DNA from: Hemerocallis citrina
Lineage: Eukaryota; Streptophyta; Magnoliopsida; Asparagales; Asphodelaceae
Direction of reading: 5' to 3'
Assembly (NCBI GenBank): GCA_017893485.1
Contig: CM030368.1
Location: 173,568,004 to 173,632,003 of the forward strand
DNA length: 64,000 nucleotides
The notes below the pieces were generated by a model that saw nothing but the letters and a program-made list of their open reading frames with translations, was not told where the DNA came from and ran no database searches. Each line of letters begins with the position of its first letter. The stretch's first letter is position 1. A program made the translations under genes and the position numbers. Positions 23,443-34,994 of the stretch are shown piece after piece.

Positions 23443-24264
23443 TTACAAAAGATTTCGATTACAAAAAGAGTCGGTATAAATACTAGACCGTCCCAAATCC
23501 GAAAACAACTCCATGTCTACCACCGGGAAGACCAAACCTGATTTCACAACATCTCCATGAAACAGAGGTCCTACTCGAACTTTCTTCCTCATACCTGAGA
23601 TTTTAAACCAAGAAGTGGTAAGTGAAAATATTCGAAAAATCAAATGCAGGAAGTTAGAAGAATGGTTATGGAAGCATAAATCATTTCTATCAAGCCAAAT
23701 GACCCACAAAGATGCTGCTACAACGCAATCCCAATCCCTCAACTTGTCCTTATCTACCTCTGAACCTCTAAAATCTCCCCACAACTGGTTAACATTAATA
23801 GGATCTCTACTGCAACCAAAACCAAAGAGGATTTAATCCCATATACGTTTACTGGCTGAACATTCCAAGAAGATATGACCAATTGATTCATCTTGAAGGT
23901 TACATCTAGGACACACAGGCGACGAGATGAGACCTTTCTTAAATAAATTGACCCTCGTTAAAATTAATTCTTTTTGCACTAACCACAAGAAAGCCTTAAC
24001 TTTATGCGGAGCATTCAAATTCCAGATAATTCGATTCTCCGCACTTCTCATGCCCCCGTCACACAGGCCCCTATACGTGGATTGAACTGTGAATAAACCG
24101 TTGGGCACCAGTCTCCAACTCCTCTTATCTTGAGAATTCAAGTTGAGCGAACTCGTAGTCTCCAAAAGGGAAAGAAGAGGTCCACACATAGTGTGAACAT
24201 TCACATCACTGCTAGCACACAATTTGATATGCCATGCTGAATTCACCCAATAATCGGTAACCAA
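23443..24264 (-). pseudogene. LINE ORF2 C-terminus with zf-RVT domain
   Basis: The piece contains NLNAPHKVKAFLWLVQKE, VCPRCNLQDESIGHIFLEC and then VIWLDRNDLCFHN, the order expected for the zinc-binding zf-RVT domain and tail of plant L1 ORF2. A stop and frame change separate 23833-24264 from 23443-23784. Confidence 0.85.
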
Positions 24265-24412
24265 AGCAAATTTGTTACGTGCAAGAGTGAAAATCTACAG
24301 AAAGAGAGAGCTCAAAGTATTGGGACCAACCCAAGAGTCTAACCAAAATCGAGTATCGACACCGTTCCCTACCGTACATGGAGCATTGACATGAAAGATA
24401 TCTCCTAATCTG

Positions 24413-25886
24413 TCAATCCCTTTTCAAACTGAAGAAATACCTTAACGGTGCCCCCCCCCCCCCAAACCTGAACCGTCTACGCCTTCGGTACCGAGCCCAA
24501 ACAAAGCCTCGGTCAGTAGAATAACGGGTATGAATTTTCCAACACCATTTACATAGCAGTGCCTGATTCATCAGTCGAAGGTTAATGATGCCCAACCCCC
24601 CAAAATCTTTACTTCTACAGACCAAACTCCATTTAACTAATGGAAGCCCCCGACTATCCTCTTCACTCCCCTTCCACAAGAAATCTCTACGGATTTTATC
24701 AATTTTTTCGATAACCCACGAGGGGAACTCATAAATGGACATCCAATAAATAGGAACGTTCGAAAGAATTGAATAATGAGGGTGATTCTACCACCTAAGG
24801 AAAGGTGGTTTTTCTTCCATCCAGGAAGACGCTTCTGAAAGCGCTCAAATAGATGATTCCAATCGTTACGAGTTAGCCTTCCCGGCCACAACGGAACTCC
24901 TAAATACTTAATGGAAAATTTACCCACTTTACAGTTAAGGACGTTAGCCAGCAGAGTAGTTGAAATTCCGTCGCATCTCCCAAGACCTATGAGATTGCTT
25001 TTCTCAAAATTAACTCTCAGTCCACTCCAAGCTTCATAGAACAACAGAATACCTTTAAAAATAAGGACTTCATTGGTGTCGTTGTTCCCAAATAGGAGCG
25101 TGTCATCCGCATATTGTAGAATAGGAATACCTCAAGTACCATCCAAACATTCAATACCACATAAAAGATGTTGACTGGTGCAATGCACAATCATTTCCGA
25201 TAGTACATCAATGACCAAATTAAGTGAAAAGCATCGGAGATAACGGATCACCCTGCCTAAGCCCTCTTCTACAATAAATGAGATTACTTGGGGTCCCATT
25301 GATTAACACCGCGAATTTACTGTCAGTTAAGCACAGTCTAATCCACCCAATCCATCTGGCCCAAAAGCCTCTCGATTGTAATACCTCTATAACACTGTCC
25401 CATTCCACAGTGTCATATGATTTTTCAAAGTCAAGTTTAAGCATAAACCCCTCTGCTCTATCTCTGTGACATTGAAAGATGGTCTCGTGGGCTGTGACAA
25501 CACTATCTAAGATATCTCTCCCCAGGATAAAACCGCTCTGAGCTGGATGAATGATTGAATTCATCCACGGATTCAATCTGTTAGCCAAAACCTTAGTAAT
25601 GATTTTGAAGGATGAGTTCAAAAGACTAATTGGCCTGAACTTCCCAATCTCCTTAGCTCCGTTGGAATTAAGACGATATTGGTGTAGTTAAGATGCTCAA
25701 TCTATACCCGGTTCTCAAACATCTCCTGAAAGATGTGGAAAAGTCCCCATTAATGACATCCCAGAAGGTTGTGAAAAAGAAGATGGGGAACCCATCCGGG
25801 CCTGGTGCTTTGTCCCGAGCAAGGTTTTTGACAGCACTCAAAATTTCACTGATCGAAAAAGGGGACTCTAGTGCTTCAAAACCCAC
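24413..25886 (-). pseudogene. LINE ORF2 reverse transcriptase, frameshifted
   Basis: In order on the minus strand: DKAPGPDGFPIFFFTTFWD, LANRLNPWMNSIIHPAQSGF, MLKLDFEKSYDTVEW, RRGLRQGDPLSPMLF, YADD (25102-25113), SIKYLGVPLW and GLGIINLRLMNQALLCKW. These are successive blocks of a LINE reverse transcriptase. At least four frames are needed to read them, so the gene is dead although the catalytic aspartates survive. A C13 run (24451-24463) sits at the 3' frame break. Confidence 0.88.
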
Positions 25887-26076
25887 CCCATTCGGACGAG
25901 ACCAGAAGGACTCATTAAGAGAACAATACTGATTTCTAGATGCTCCTAGGAGTCCTCGAAAATGATTCTCTATATGAACACGAATGGATTGAGGCTCAGA
26001 AACCCTCTATTCCCCATCTGTAGACCAGAGATGAAGTTGGATCTACGACGTCCGTTAGCAATCCTATGGAAATATG

Positions 26077-27190
26077 CTATATTAGCATCCCCTGTAGGAG
26101 CCAATTGTCGCGCGACCTTTGACGCCAATAATCATCTTCAGCTTGAAAAATAATATCCAAATCGGCTCTGTCCTTATGAAGAGCGACTAATTCGTCTCGA
26201 TGAAGATCTCCATCCTCTTGAATAATCTCCAAAGATTGGATACCATCTAGAATTCGTTCCTTAGCCTGCTTAGCTAATCTTCTTTCTTCCCTTGCCCATC
26301 GTCTAAGAACTCCTCGAAGTCTACGGATCTTAGCGTTCCAAGTACCCACAACATCCCTTTGAATGCCCTCCCTCCTTTGAAATGGAGCATTCCAAGAAGC
26401 GGTCACTAGATATCTCAAAGCCGCATTCCTGATCCATGCCTTTTCAAAACGTAATGATTTGGAACTGGGGGAAGTCGACGCACTAGGCATGAGAATGAGA
26501 GGAGCATGATCCGAGGTATACCGTCGGGCCACTTGTGCCGAAGCCAGAGGAAAATGGTTTTCCCACCCCTCTGAGACAAGAATACGATCCAATTTAGCAA
26601 GAATGGGAGAGTCTTGCATATTAGACCAAGTGAATTTCCGATCGGAAAATTGAATTTCCCGAAGCTCTAAGTAGTTAATAACTTCGTTAAAGTTAGCTCT
26701 CTCAGACATGCTGGACCCCTTACCTAGATGTTCATGAGCGAAACGAGTAATATTGAGCCCCCCCCCCCCCCCCCCCGATAATCCAAGCGTCATCCCACCT
26801 GGAATGAATATCAATAATCTCTTCCCACATCCTAGACCTCTCACTATCCTCGTTCGGTCCGTAAACCATAGTGAATACTTGATGAAAATCATCAATCTTG
26901 GATTTTAGTCTGAATGAAACCGTAAAGTCCCCAATCTTGGCATCTAGGTATTGGAAACAATCTACATCGTAACCAACACTGATACTGCCTGACTGACCCA
27001 CTGAAGGTTTAGAACACCATTCCCAATTCCCTCTGGATATAAGTGAGTCAAGCAAACTCGACGATAGATTCGTAAGTTTAGTCTCACAAAGTCCTATAAC
27101 CGATAAAGGATGATAGGACAGTGTATTGCAAACTTTCCTACGTTTCTTACTACAGTTCAACCCTCTAACATTCCAGAATGAGTATACCAT
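26077..27190 (-). pseudogene. LINE ORF2 start and endonuclease domain
   Basis: ORF2 begins MVYSFWNVRGLNCSKKRR at 27190, the usual start of plant L1 endonucleases. CETKL, FTMVYGPNEDSERS and, after a frame break, FTWSNMQDSPILAKLDRILV and TSDHAPLIL follow. The break falls in a 19-base C-run (26758-26776) exactly where the catalytic GGDFN motif is expected; the minus strand reads WIIGGGGGG and then, in another frame, LNITRF. The enzyme that nicks the target DNA is therefore lost. Confidence 0.88.
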
Positions 27191-28736
27191 TGGGAAACGA
27201 TTAGGGAAACTCTAAAGTCCAAAACCTATAAAAGATTTTAGGGGCACTTGACCCACTCCCGAAACCTTTTAGCGCATTCTACTTATGACATCCCCTCACA
27301 ACTCAGATCCACTTGGCAAACCTTGGCTAAGCTAATTAACAAAGCATCATGAATAAAATCAATAATTGCAGAATTACCAAAAGACTCACCTGCCAAGGCA
27401 GAGATCGGTACTTTCTTTTTAACTGCTGAAGCAATGAGATCATCTTTGGACATTGGACGATCGCCATGCTTTTCCCTCTGCCTGGAGCTACGTCTTAAGT
27501 CCTCTATAGCCATCTCCTTACCTTTCCCTTTATCAAATGAATTGAACCTCGACTAAGGAGAATCATCAACTCTAGCCTCCCTTTCGATGTTCCAAACTTT
27601 AGCAGCAGTAATGAGAGGAGAATCGTCGTCAATGTTTTTCAATGCATCAATCAAATTATCATCGTTCGGGGAATCGCAATTATCAAGAATCAGCTTCCTC
27701 TCAGACACTCGACTTGACTCTACTTCCTCTTCCCTATCGTAAGCTTTTTTTTGGACGGAATATACTCTCCCAGATTAGCCTTTCTAACTGAGTCCGAAAG
27801 AGTGGGCTCATAAGATGGCATACTCTTCTGAACCTCTCTCAAGTTGACTGCACTATCAATCTTGGTCTCATGAATGAGCTTGGCCGGACCTTGCGAACAG
27901 GTTCTAAGAAGACTACCCCCGGAATCAAATTGATCTCTAGACAAGGAACTCACATCACCTTTCAAAAATTGTACAAATGCAGTTTGCATAGAAACTTGTA
28001 GCGCCTCAGATATTGAGCCCGCTGTCCCGTCACCCTGCCCAAAACCCCTACTCTCTGAATTCCCAAAGCCCCTACCAGCTGTAACAGCTGTCCTCTAGAG
28101 ATCCTTGTATGTTGATTTGGACATGACTAATTTGGACAGGACTTGTGACAAGTTCGGCGCCGCGTCCCCCTTTCGAATCAGAGAAGATGTATTGGCTCTG
28201 TATGAAGGACAAGCGGTGGGCCCCTGGCACAGTACCATAACAAGTTTGATATGCACCCCTCTTTCTACGTGCAAAGGCACGTGAGAATTCAAAAACCACT
28301 TCCTTTCATTCTCCATCATTGGATGAGAAACATCTAATGGTTGTGCTTCATCTTCCACCTCCAAACTCTTTCGGTTTTGAAAAACCTCCACCCTCTCTGA
28401 CCGTCGATGAGACTCGTTGCGAACCCTCAGAACAGAGCTCAAAGGCCGCGAACTCTCTCCTTTATCAAAAGACGAATGCCATGGCACAAATCGCTTCTCC
28501 TCGACTGCGATATCCACTTTGTAGGACAGCTTTTTGCAGCTCGAGAAGATGGACGGAGGAAAAACCGTGCCGTGAAGCGATGAAACTCTAATACGTGCTA
28601 GATCGAACTTGTTCAGGAATTTGGTCGCCTGATCTAACTCTTCTACCCAACCGTAAGGTTGCTAGAGCGCTTGGAACCCATCCTTGTTCCAGCACCCGGT
28701 CGGAAGATTATAGATAAGTAGCCAAGTCGACTGTAA
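27191..28736 (-). pseudogene. LINE ORF1 C-terminal and linker region, broken
   Basis: Several minus-strand frames (27283-27513, 27720-27989, 28095-28517) are serine- and charge-rich with no domain I recognise. Their position between the DUF4283-like block and ORF2 suggests that they are the variable C-terminal part of ORF1. Confidence 0.5.
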
Positions 28737-29117
28737 CTACTCCCTCTTAAACACACCGAAATCCAACGTCCATCGTGACAGCACCACGGAGTACCCCTCA
28801 CCTGCGAAGGATTTCTTGCTAAGCACCATCTGGACCCTTGCTTCCGTCGAACAGGGTATTATAAATGCGTCGTCTCTAAACCTTTTAACGGTCCAATCCC
28901 AGTCGTACGACTTCGGCCATCTAGACGATAATTCCCTCTTGATGACTCCTTCATTGGGGTTGCCGAGAGTGATGGACACGATAACACTGAAGTGCAGCTT
29001 GTTCCCGAGCTCTTCCATCTCCGTCGTGGGAGTGATGACTACTCTCCCAACTGCCGGAGACCGCAACATTGAATCCTCGACAGACACCCTCTCTCCAAGC
29101 TTCGACTCAGGCATCAT
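28737..29117 (-). pseudogene. LINE ORF1 DUF4283-like segment
   Basis: The frame includes HFSVIVSITLGNP, RELSSRWPKSYDWDWTVKRF and VVLSRWTLDFGVF. The closing tryptophan-containing block resembles DUF4283, the nucleic-acid-binding region of plant LINE ORF1 proteins. It lies after the zinc knuckle instead of before it, an order also known for some plant ORF1-like proteins. Confidence 0.55.
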
Positions 29118-29177
29118 AAAACTTCTCTCAACCCATGCATTCGGCTTGCGCAGAGCAGCTGGAATGCAATTCGATAC

Positions 29178-29618
29178 TTACTTTGCCTCAATGGTACTGG
29201 TATTGTGAGGGCCTGTTCCGCTTCCCATGAATACGTCGTCGTCGCTGAGCAAACTCCGACGTCTACACTCTGTAGAAACATGGCCCCTACGCTTACAGTA
29301 AAAACACTTAATGGCTTTCTTGCAATCATTCTTCCAATGTCCCCATTTACCATAATTGTAACAGAGAGGTTCTAACTCGCCATTCTCCAAGTGTCTGAAG
29401 CCCTTCGGGACTAAAAGTAGCTTAGGATCGACGGATTTGGGGCTGGTAATTCTAGTTTTAGTCTTCCATCCGTCTTTCTCTACAAAAACCAGCTTCCCTC
29501 TCGCTTTGGCCTCGCGCTTAGGAGCATGAATTGACGATGGACAGACCCTCTCAGATGACGATAAACTTTTAACCACAGTGACGACGGGAGGTTGGTCACT
29601 TCCATCGAGTTCCCTCAC
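29178..29618 (-). pseudogene. LINE ORF1 with CCHC zinc knuckles
   Basis: The 146-codon frame has two retroviral-type knuckles, CYNYGKWGHWKNDC and CFYCKRRGHVSTEC. In the first, the second cysteine is tyrosine (CxxY). The flanks are basic and serine-rich, as in RNA-binding ORF1 proteins. The frame then breaks before the DUF4283-like block. Confidence 0.75.
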
Positions 29619-29732
29619 CTGAAGGGGATGGGAACTCTCACTAGAAATGGTGCACGTTCGTCGAACTCGACTATCCGAATCAGCAATAGCATGGACCTTG
29701 AAGGCTACATCAAAACAAGGCTACATCATAAC

Positions 29733-30545
29733 AAAATTTGTGTTATCAAAACAAGGCTACATCAAAGCCCTAGAAAAATAAAATTAGTTCATAATAAATT
29801 TGCAACTAACAAATATATTTTTTGATTGCATAATAAAAATTAGAGAAGAAAAGAAAGAACTTAATTTTGCAGAAAATCTGTGCTCAATCATCCCAAAGCC
29901 ACTGTCTCTCTCCTCCTCAGAATTCGCGCCGCACACCCACTTCCCGTTCTGTTCCTATTTTCCTCGGTTTCCGCGCCCTAGTACACTTAATTCTCTCTTG
30001 TTTTTTCTTCTTTCTTTCTTTCTTAGCCTCTGGTCCAGCCGCCACCCACCTAAAGCCCACCTCTTCTGCTCTTCACGCTGCATATATATAGGGTTAGGTA
30101 TTTTGGTTAGTTAATTAGGATAATTAATTAATTAATTAATTAATATGATAACTATATATTTAAATAGTTAATTAATTTAAATTCTAAAGATTAAGATTAA
30201 TAGATTAGGTGATGTTGCTTTACTAATTTTTTTTATTCCAAAATTTCATTGCACCCCTTAGTTGACTATATTATTTTCTATTGATTTTTTATGTGACCAA
30301 TTCGTAAAAATATGCATTTGAGTGCTCTAATATTTCAAAAATCATCACATAAAATAAATTTTAAATTTTAAATCTTTATCCTTGTTTCTTCTTTGATTTT
30401 TACCAAAATGCATATCTTTTTGCACTTAAAATTCTCATCCCTTCAAAATCATATAAATAAATTAAAATAAGCTTTAAAGAAATAATCGAGAACTCGCAAC
30501 TTTAATGCATAAAAAGAGTAATAAATCATATATAAATTTCACTCA
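29733..30545. mobile_element. Right part of an LTR of the TGATGTG family
   Basis: The segment from AACAAAATTTGTGTTATC through GGCTACATCAAAGCCCTA to the ATTAATTAATTAATTAAT stretch and TATATAAATTTCACTCA matches 46207-47140 in order, with many differences. It therefore represents the right half of the LTR family that is complete at 45549-47140. Its left half is missing where the LINE begins. Short frames inside are not genes. Confidence 0.7.
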
Positions 30546-31891
30546 TTAGTTATATCATGTCTTTAGTTTGTCAAAACACGTGTGATGGTTTGATCATGAT
30601 TTGAGGTGTTTGGATTGTCTAGGGAAAGATGTTCGCCTATCAACCCTTAGGCTAGGAATTGAAATCTTCCGCCTCGATGTTTGGATGGTCAATTCTCATG
30701 CGCCGATGGAGTCATGACCAATAGAGGATGATCGCGGGCCAGGATGTGGATGAAATCCAAGATAGGGGAAGTTGCCAGCAAGGTGTTCGCATCGCCGGAG
30801 CCATGGATTGATAGACGGGAACTGGGGTTTTGGTAAACCCCATAAGACTAGGAATAACCTAGTGTATTGATTATGTTTTGTTAAAACCGTACCCTTATAA
30901 CACATCTAGGGTAGGCTCAATATTAGATAGAAATACCTGTAATTTTGCATTAGTTTTCTAGCAAACATTAGTCGGGTGTTGTATTCCCCTGTCGTAGGGA
31001 TACGTGCTGAGTTGCGCACCTCACTCTATTAATTCATGAAGCACCATGGTAAAGAACGGAAGGGTTTCCTGTCGACTAGGGGGAAGAGAACCTCGAGTCT
31101 GTCATGTTCTAAGTTGGTGATGAACGGAACATAGGTGAGATTCCCTATGAGTCTTCGGTGCCACTTAGTACGAGGTACCTTGTAAGTTCATCACGACTTT
31201 TGAGTAAGGTCCGGACGTCGGGGACTAGTGGAAAATAGGGACACCACTAGGTGACTGCAATAACTGGTTGGACCGTAAATCTGCAACCTCATCAGCCACG
31301 TTGTGTCTGTCAAGAACAGGATGAGTACAAGAGTAGGACGCATGGCGAGGGTTTGAAACCCCGAACTTGGAGACAATAGCTCGATTTGGGGCGTATGTAG
31401 TATGTGATGCATGCGTTTCCAAAGTCTTGCCTGCATTAGAATAAGTGCATTATTGACTTATGCATTAGACTACTAGGTCATGTCATACACGGACACTTTA
31501 ACCCAATACATTTTTCCTATTGAGTTACACCTTATCCTGTTGCATCCAATCTTGATTGTCAGTCGCAGATCGCTGTTTTTATCAGCATTGCATCAGTATA
31601 CGTACTGACATACCCACTTTTTTAGGTACTGGATGTCGATCCGCAATAAATAGGAGAGCTCAATCCAGATGGAGCGTCTAAGTGACAGTATCAAGTGTTC
31701 ATTATTTATATTTTGTAAAACTCTGATGTGTAACTATTGGAATATTGTAATATTGTAACACTTGAGACTTGTAAACATTTATTTGAATACAAGTTTTAAA
31801 ATTGTCCTATATTTTATTGTGTTGTGACTGTTTGAGGGAAATATTTTAGTTTGTGTCACGAATCGCCAGTATAGGGATTCGGGGTGCCACA
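30546..31891 (+). mobile_element. 3' part of a long gypsy-type LTR
   Basis: It ends GGGATTCGGGGTGCCACA and shares GTAGTATGTGATGC, GCATTAG and GTCATGTCATACAC phrases with 1-942, so it is the end of an LTR of the same family. No start signature is found upstream, so the fragment is 5'-truncated. Confidence 0.65.
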
Positions 31892-32047
31892 TTTTCTTTT
31901 CAGAAAAATTTCAAATCGAATGTTAGTAAAAATCTGAGTATGCCATTTTATTAAACAGTTGATAAACCTAAGCTTAGAAGATGAAACATAATGTTCAGTT
32001 CACTTACAGCTAATTCAAAGAAAGGGAAAAAAAAGTATACTAACCGA
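31892..32047. other. Short unassigned spacer
   Basis: AT-rich sequence between the LTR end and the gene-carrying LTR element, with nothing recognisable. Confidence 0.4.
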
Positions 32048-32052
32048 AGATG

Positions 32053-32379
32053 TTGTTAGGGTCGTCACCCTTAGCTAGCTGCTCGGGTTGCATTGGTGCA
32101 ATGGAAGGGGAAAGAGAGTAGTTAATAAAATGTGTCTCTGTTTTTAGTACTTGTATCAGCTTTTCACGTGCATAGCACATTATTTCAAATTTATTAGTGT
32201 ACGTTTGTAATTGCACATGCACTACACGTGCTGATTAGGTTTTCACTACCTATAAAATGCTGTAACTAAATTGAATAATCAAGAAACTAGTTGAGTTCTT
32301 CCCCAATTCTCCAATCTCTCAACCCTAATTTATCTTTAATGGTGAATTCCCGACCACCTCGAGTTTCAGTCTCTAACAA
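32053..32379 (+). repeat. 5' LTR of the gene-carrying element
   Basis: 327 bp from TTGTTAGGGTC to CTCTAACAA, with CCTATAAAATGC near 32250 as a likely TATA region. It aligns along its whole length with 34995-35327. Confidence 0.85.
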
Positions 32380-32381
32380 CT

Positions 32382-32393
32382 TGGTATCAGAGC
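32382..32393 (+). other. Primer binding site (initiator tRNA-Met)
   Basis: TGGTATCAGAGC two bases after the LTR is the canonical plant initiator tRNA-Met primer site. Confidence 0.9.
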
Positions 32394-32644
32394 GGGCTTT
32401 CACCGATGGCGACTCACGAGACGTCAGAGGCACGTTGTGGGTAAAGGAGGAGATCCGAGCAATGAATTTGCAGCTAAAATTGGTGGTGAAGCAGCCCGAT
32501 TACATCATAGGGCAAATGGAAGAAATTAAGAACAATTAATCATGGATTCAACAATCGATTTCTCAATCGACTCCTCAACGGAATCTATTGATCAAGATAT
32601 CAAACCCTAATTTCACGCCTTTCAGTTCTAGAGGTGAGAGTGAC

Positions 32645-32899
32645 ATGGTAATTCGGAATAATGAAAAGGTGGTGAAAGTTCAAAAGCTTAATAATCTGGA
32701 AATGGAAGATGACGATGAAGGTAGTGAGGGTGATGATGAGTACCACTGCAATCTTTGATGGAGTTCTTGTTCCTGTAAAAGATATCATTGCTACAAATTG
32801 TTCGATTATGATTTGTGCTTCAATTGTTATACTAGCAAAAAATTTCAAGTGGGATTGACTCCACTAGATTTCATTTTTATAGAGAACACTGAAAGATAA
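32645..32899 (+). pseudogene. SWI3D: Captured SWI3D-like ZZ zinc finger fragment
   Basis: One frame reads an acidic stretch (EMEDDDEGSEGDDE) and then YHCN, SSCSCKRYHCYKLFDYDLC, FNCYTSKKF and TPLDFIFIENTE before a stop at 32897-32899. Spacing of cysteines and of KRYHC, DxDLC, C and KF matches the ZZ finger of plant SWI3D, a SWI/SNF chromatin-remodelling subunit, without any gap. One in-frame TGA at 32756-32758 replaces a metal-binding cysteine. The SANT domain that should follow is absent, so only the ZZ region was taken. Assignment rests on recalled family sequence, without a search. Confidence 0.7.
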
Positions 32900-32948
32900 G
32901 AAACTGGAAGAAGTAGAAGATATTGTTGTAGAAGAAAACGATGGAGAT

Positions 32949-33131
32949 TTGATGGATCACACTTCAGCAATCGAGGAGGTGATTGTTGATCCGGTGGTAA
33001 GGGGCAGTGTAGAGGATGATTTCAATTGGAAACAACAAGAGAATAAACATGAGGCAATGAATGTTAGCATAGCTAAGGAGAATAAGGAGAAGCTCTTGTT
33101 TGCTAAGAAGATTGCAAAGATGAGTTCATGA
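32949..33131 (+). pseudogene. Unrecognised charged frame in the capture element
   Basis: A 60-codon frame rich in Glu, Lys and Asn lies between the SWI3D-like and FBL11-like pieces. I do not recognise it. It could be a further captured fragment or degenerate gag. Confidence 0.3.
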
Positions 33132-33182
33132 ATTGTTTGAGGTAATGTTTCAAAGGAAAATTTCCGTTATCTTGAGCTCGTA

Positions 33183-34663
33183 TTGAGTGTTCGACGAAAT
33201 GTCAAGAAGATGGAGTTGGAAGTTCTCACGGCTATAATTGGAAGTAACGATGTAGTACTTTACTTAATGGATGGCCCCCACCGATTCGAGCTAATATCAG
33301 AGTTAATGGAGGAAAATATTGTTTTGCACACATTTGACTGTGCCGATTCTGTTTCAGTCAGTACTACCATATGATATGGATGATATACTAAAGGCTAGAG
33401 TTGTTCATGCATTGACTAAGCTTGATAGTAGTGCTGGAGATTCTTGCCAAATCTCAGAGATGTTGAACATGCACCCTTTTGAACGTGTACATGAGGTGGA
33501 TGTTTGTAAGTGTTTCAAACTGGATTTTGGTGCTACCATTACATGGCTACACCTGGTATTCCCTTCGTTGAAGGCATCTCACTGTCTGTATTTTACAATG
33601 GAAGATTTGCTTTATTTGATTAAAAGTTGTCCCCATATCCATGAAGTTGACTTAACTGTTGATGTTAGTCCCGTGACACCCAAAGCTTCAGTTTTGTCTG
33701 CTACTTCTCAAGGATACCAACTTTTAGACAGAAAACATTATAAAAATTTGATTGCATCTTTATCAAATTTCATGACGCATTCATTTGGTAGAACACAGTT
33801 GGCAAATATCTCAAAGCTGACATTGGAGGGAAGAAATGATATCAATGATTCCGACCTGTTATACATATCCATCCTCTTTGATTCCTTATCTTATCTCAAC
33901 ATCAAAGGATGCACTCTGGTAACTGACTTGGGAATAATGCTGCAAGATCCATTCATTATTACTGTCATACACATCATTTGGCAAATTTCGATTCTAACGC
34001 TTTGTTCTAGTCAAGCATATTGGGATGACTTTCGAGGGATTGATTACAAATATTCAGACATGAGGGCATTTAGGCTCCAACAATTGCATATAGATGGCTG
34101 CAAAGGTGTTGATCAAGATTCAATGTCACAGCTTATGAACCACATATACATAATACATGCTAAAGATTCTGAACGTAAGAGATACTGGTCTTGTTGATGA
34201 TGCTCTCTTTGAGTTCATGGGTTCTTCTTTGGAGAGCCTTGATGTTTCTAAAACCAGAGTTTCTATGAAAGCTTTGTCATACATCATCAAAAGAAACCCA
34301 TATCTCAGATGTCTGAAAGCAACATCCTCTAGAAATTTGCATAAAAGCATCTGTGCTGATTTAACAAATGCTAGCAGTCCTAGCTCTGATGATATTTTCT
34401 CTAATTTAAGCAAGAATTGTATACTTGAAGAAGTTTCATTTAGGTGGGGATTTTCTTCTTTTCTACCGGAAACTTTGAGACCTGCTATCTGTAAGCTAAG
34501 GTCAATAACTGTGGGCCTTGGTGCATCACTAAACCATCAGAGACTCTACATGATTCCAACATTTTGTCCGCTGCTAGAGTCAGTAATTCTTAATTTTCAA
34601 ATCGTATCTGATACCATTGTGAGAAATATTCCGGAATCATTGGAGCATCTGCAAGATCTGTGA
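33183..34663 (+). pseudogene. FBL11: Captured FBL11-like leucine-rich repeat segment
   Basis: Three overlapping frames (33183-33374, 33319-34197, 34157-34663) join into one protein-like reading with two frameshifts. Marker phrases are IGSNDVVLYLMDGPHRFELI, HPFERVHEVDVCKC, HEVDLTVDVSPVTPKASVL, DSLSYLNIKGCTLVTDLG, SLESLDVSKTRVSMKALSYI and LRSITVGLGASL. These follow the order of plant FBL11, a BTB/LRR protein, downstream of its BTB domain. Roughly 480 codons run without any intron-like gap, which suggests capture from spliced mRNA. The C-terminal repeats are missing. Host FBL11 is expected elsewhere in the genome. Confidence 0.75.
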
Positions 34664-34665
34664 TT

Positions 34666-34994
34666 GAGCGAGCATGCACTTTTGGATGTTGTGGACCATG
34701 GAGCCATTGCAAACTCAATGTTTTGGATGAAGGGTTCTGGAATGATAAAAAGCAGTTACCCACCTGCCTTTCCTCTTAAGCTTCAACAACAGGATATGAG
34801 GCTAGCTCTTGCTCTTGGGTGATGAAAATGTTGTCTTAATGCCTATTTCTGCTGCATCCACTGAGACCGAAGCATTACAGGTAATATGTTCGAACAAGCC
34901 ATGTTCTTCTCCTGGGGTATCCATCAGAATTCCAAAGATCAATTAGTTACCCTAATTTTGAGCTTGGGACAAGCTCAAATTGAGGCAGAAGGTG
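34666..34994 (+). other. 3' internal region and polypurine tract of the capture element
   Basis: A short frame (GAIANSMFWMKGSGMIKSS and LQQQDMRLALALG) follows the FBL11 part but does not fit FBL11; I do not recognise it and it may be a third captured piece. GAGGCAGAAGGTG at 34982-34994 is the polypurine tract before the 3' LTR. Confidence 0.45.

Larger units (their letters stand above)
23290..29690 (-). mobile_element. L1-type LINE, near full length, inactivated
   Basis: Read on the minus strand the element has an ORF1 region with a CCHC zinc knuckle (about 29.3 kb) and a DUF4283-like part (about 28.9 kb), then ORF2 with an endonuclease (27190 to about 26470), reverse transcriptase with intact YADD (25102-25113) and a zf-RVT domain (24264-23833). 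A T-run at 23290-23300 on the plus strand marks the poly(A) tail. Several frameshifts and stops break both ORFs, some at long C-runs. I could not find a convincing TSD, and the 5' limit near 29690 is estimated from where LTR sequence begins. Confidence 0.85.
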
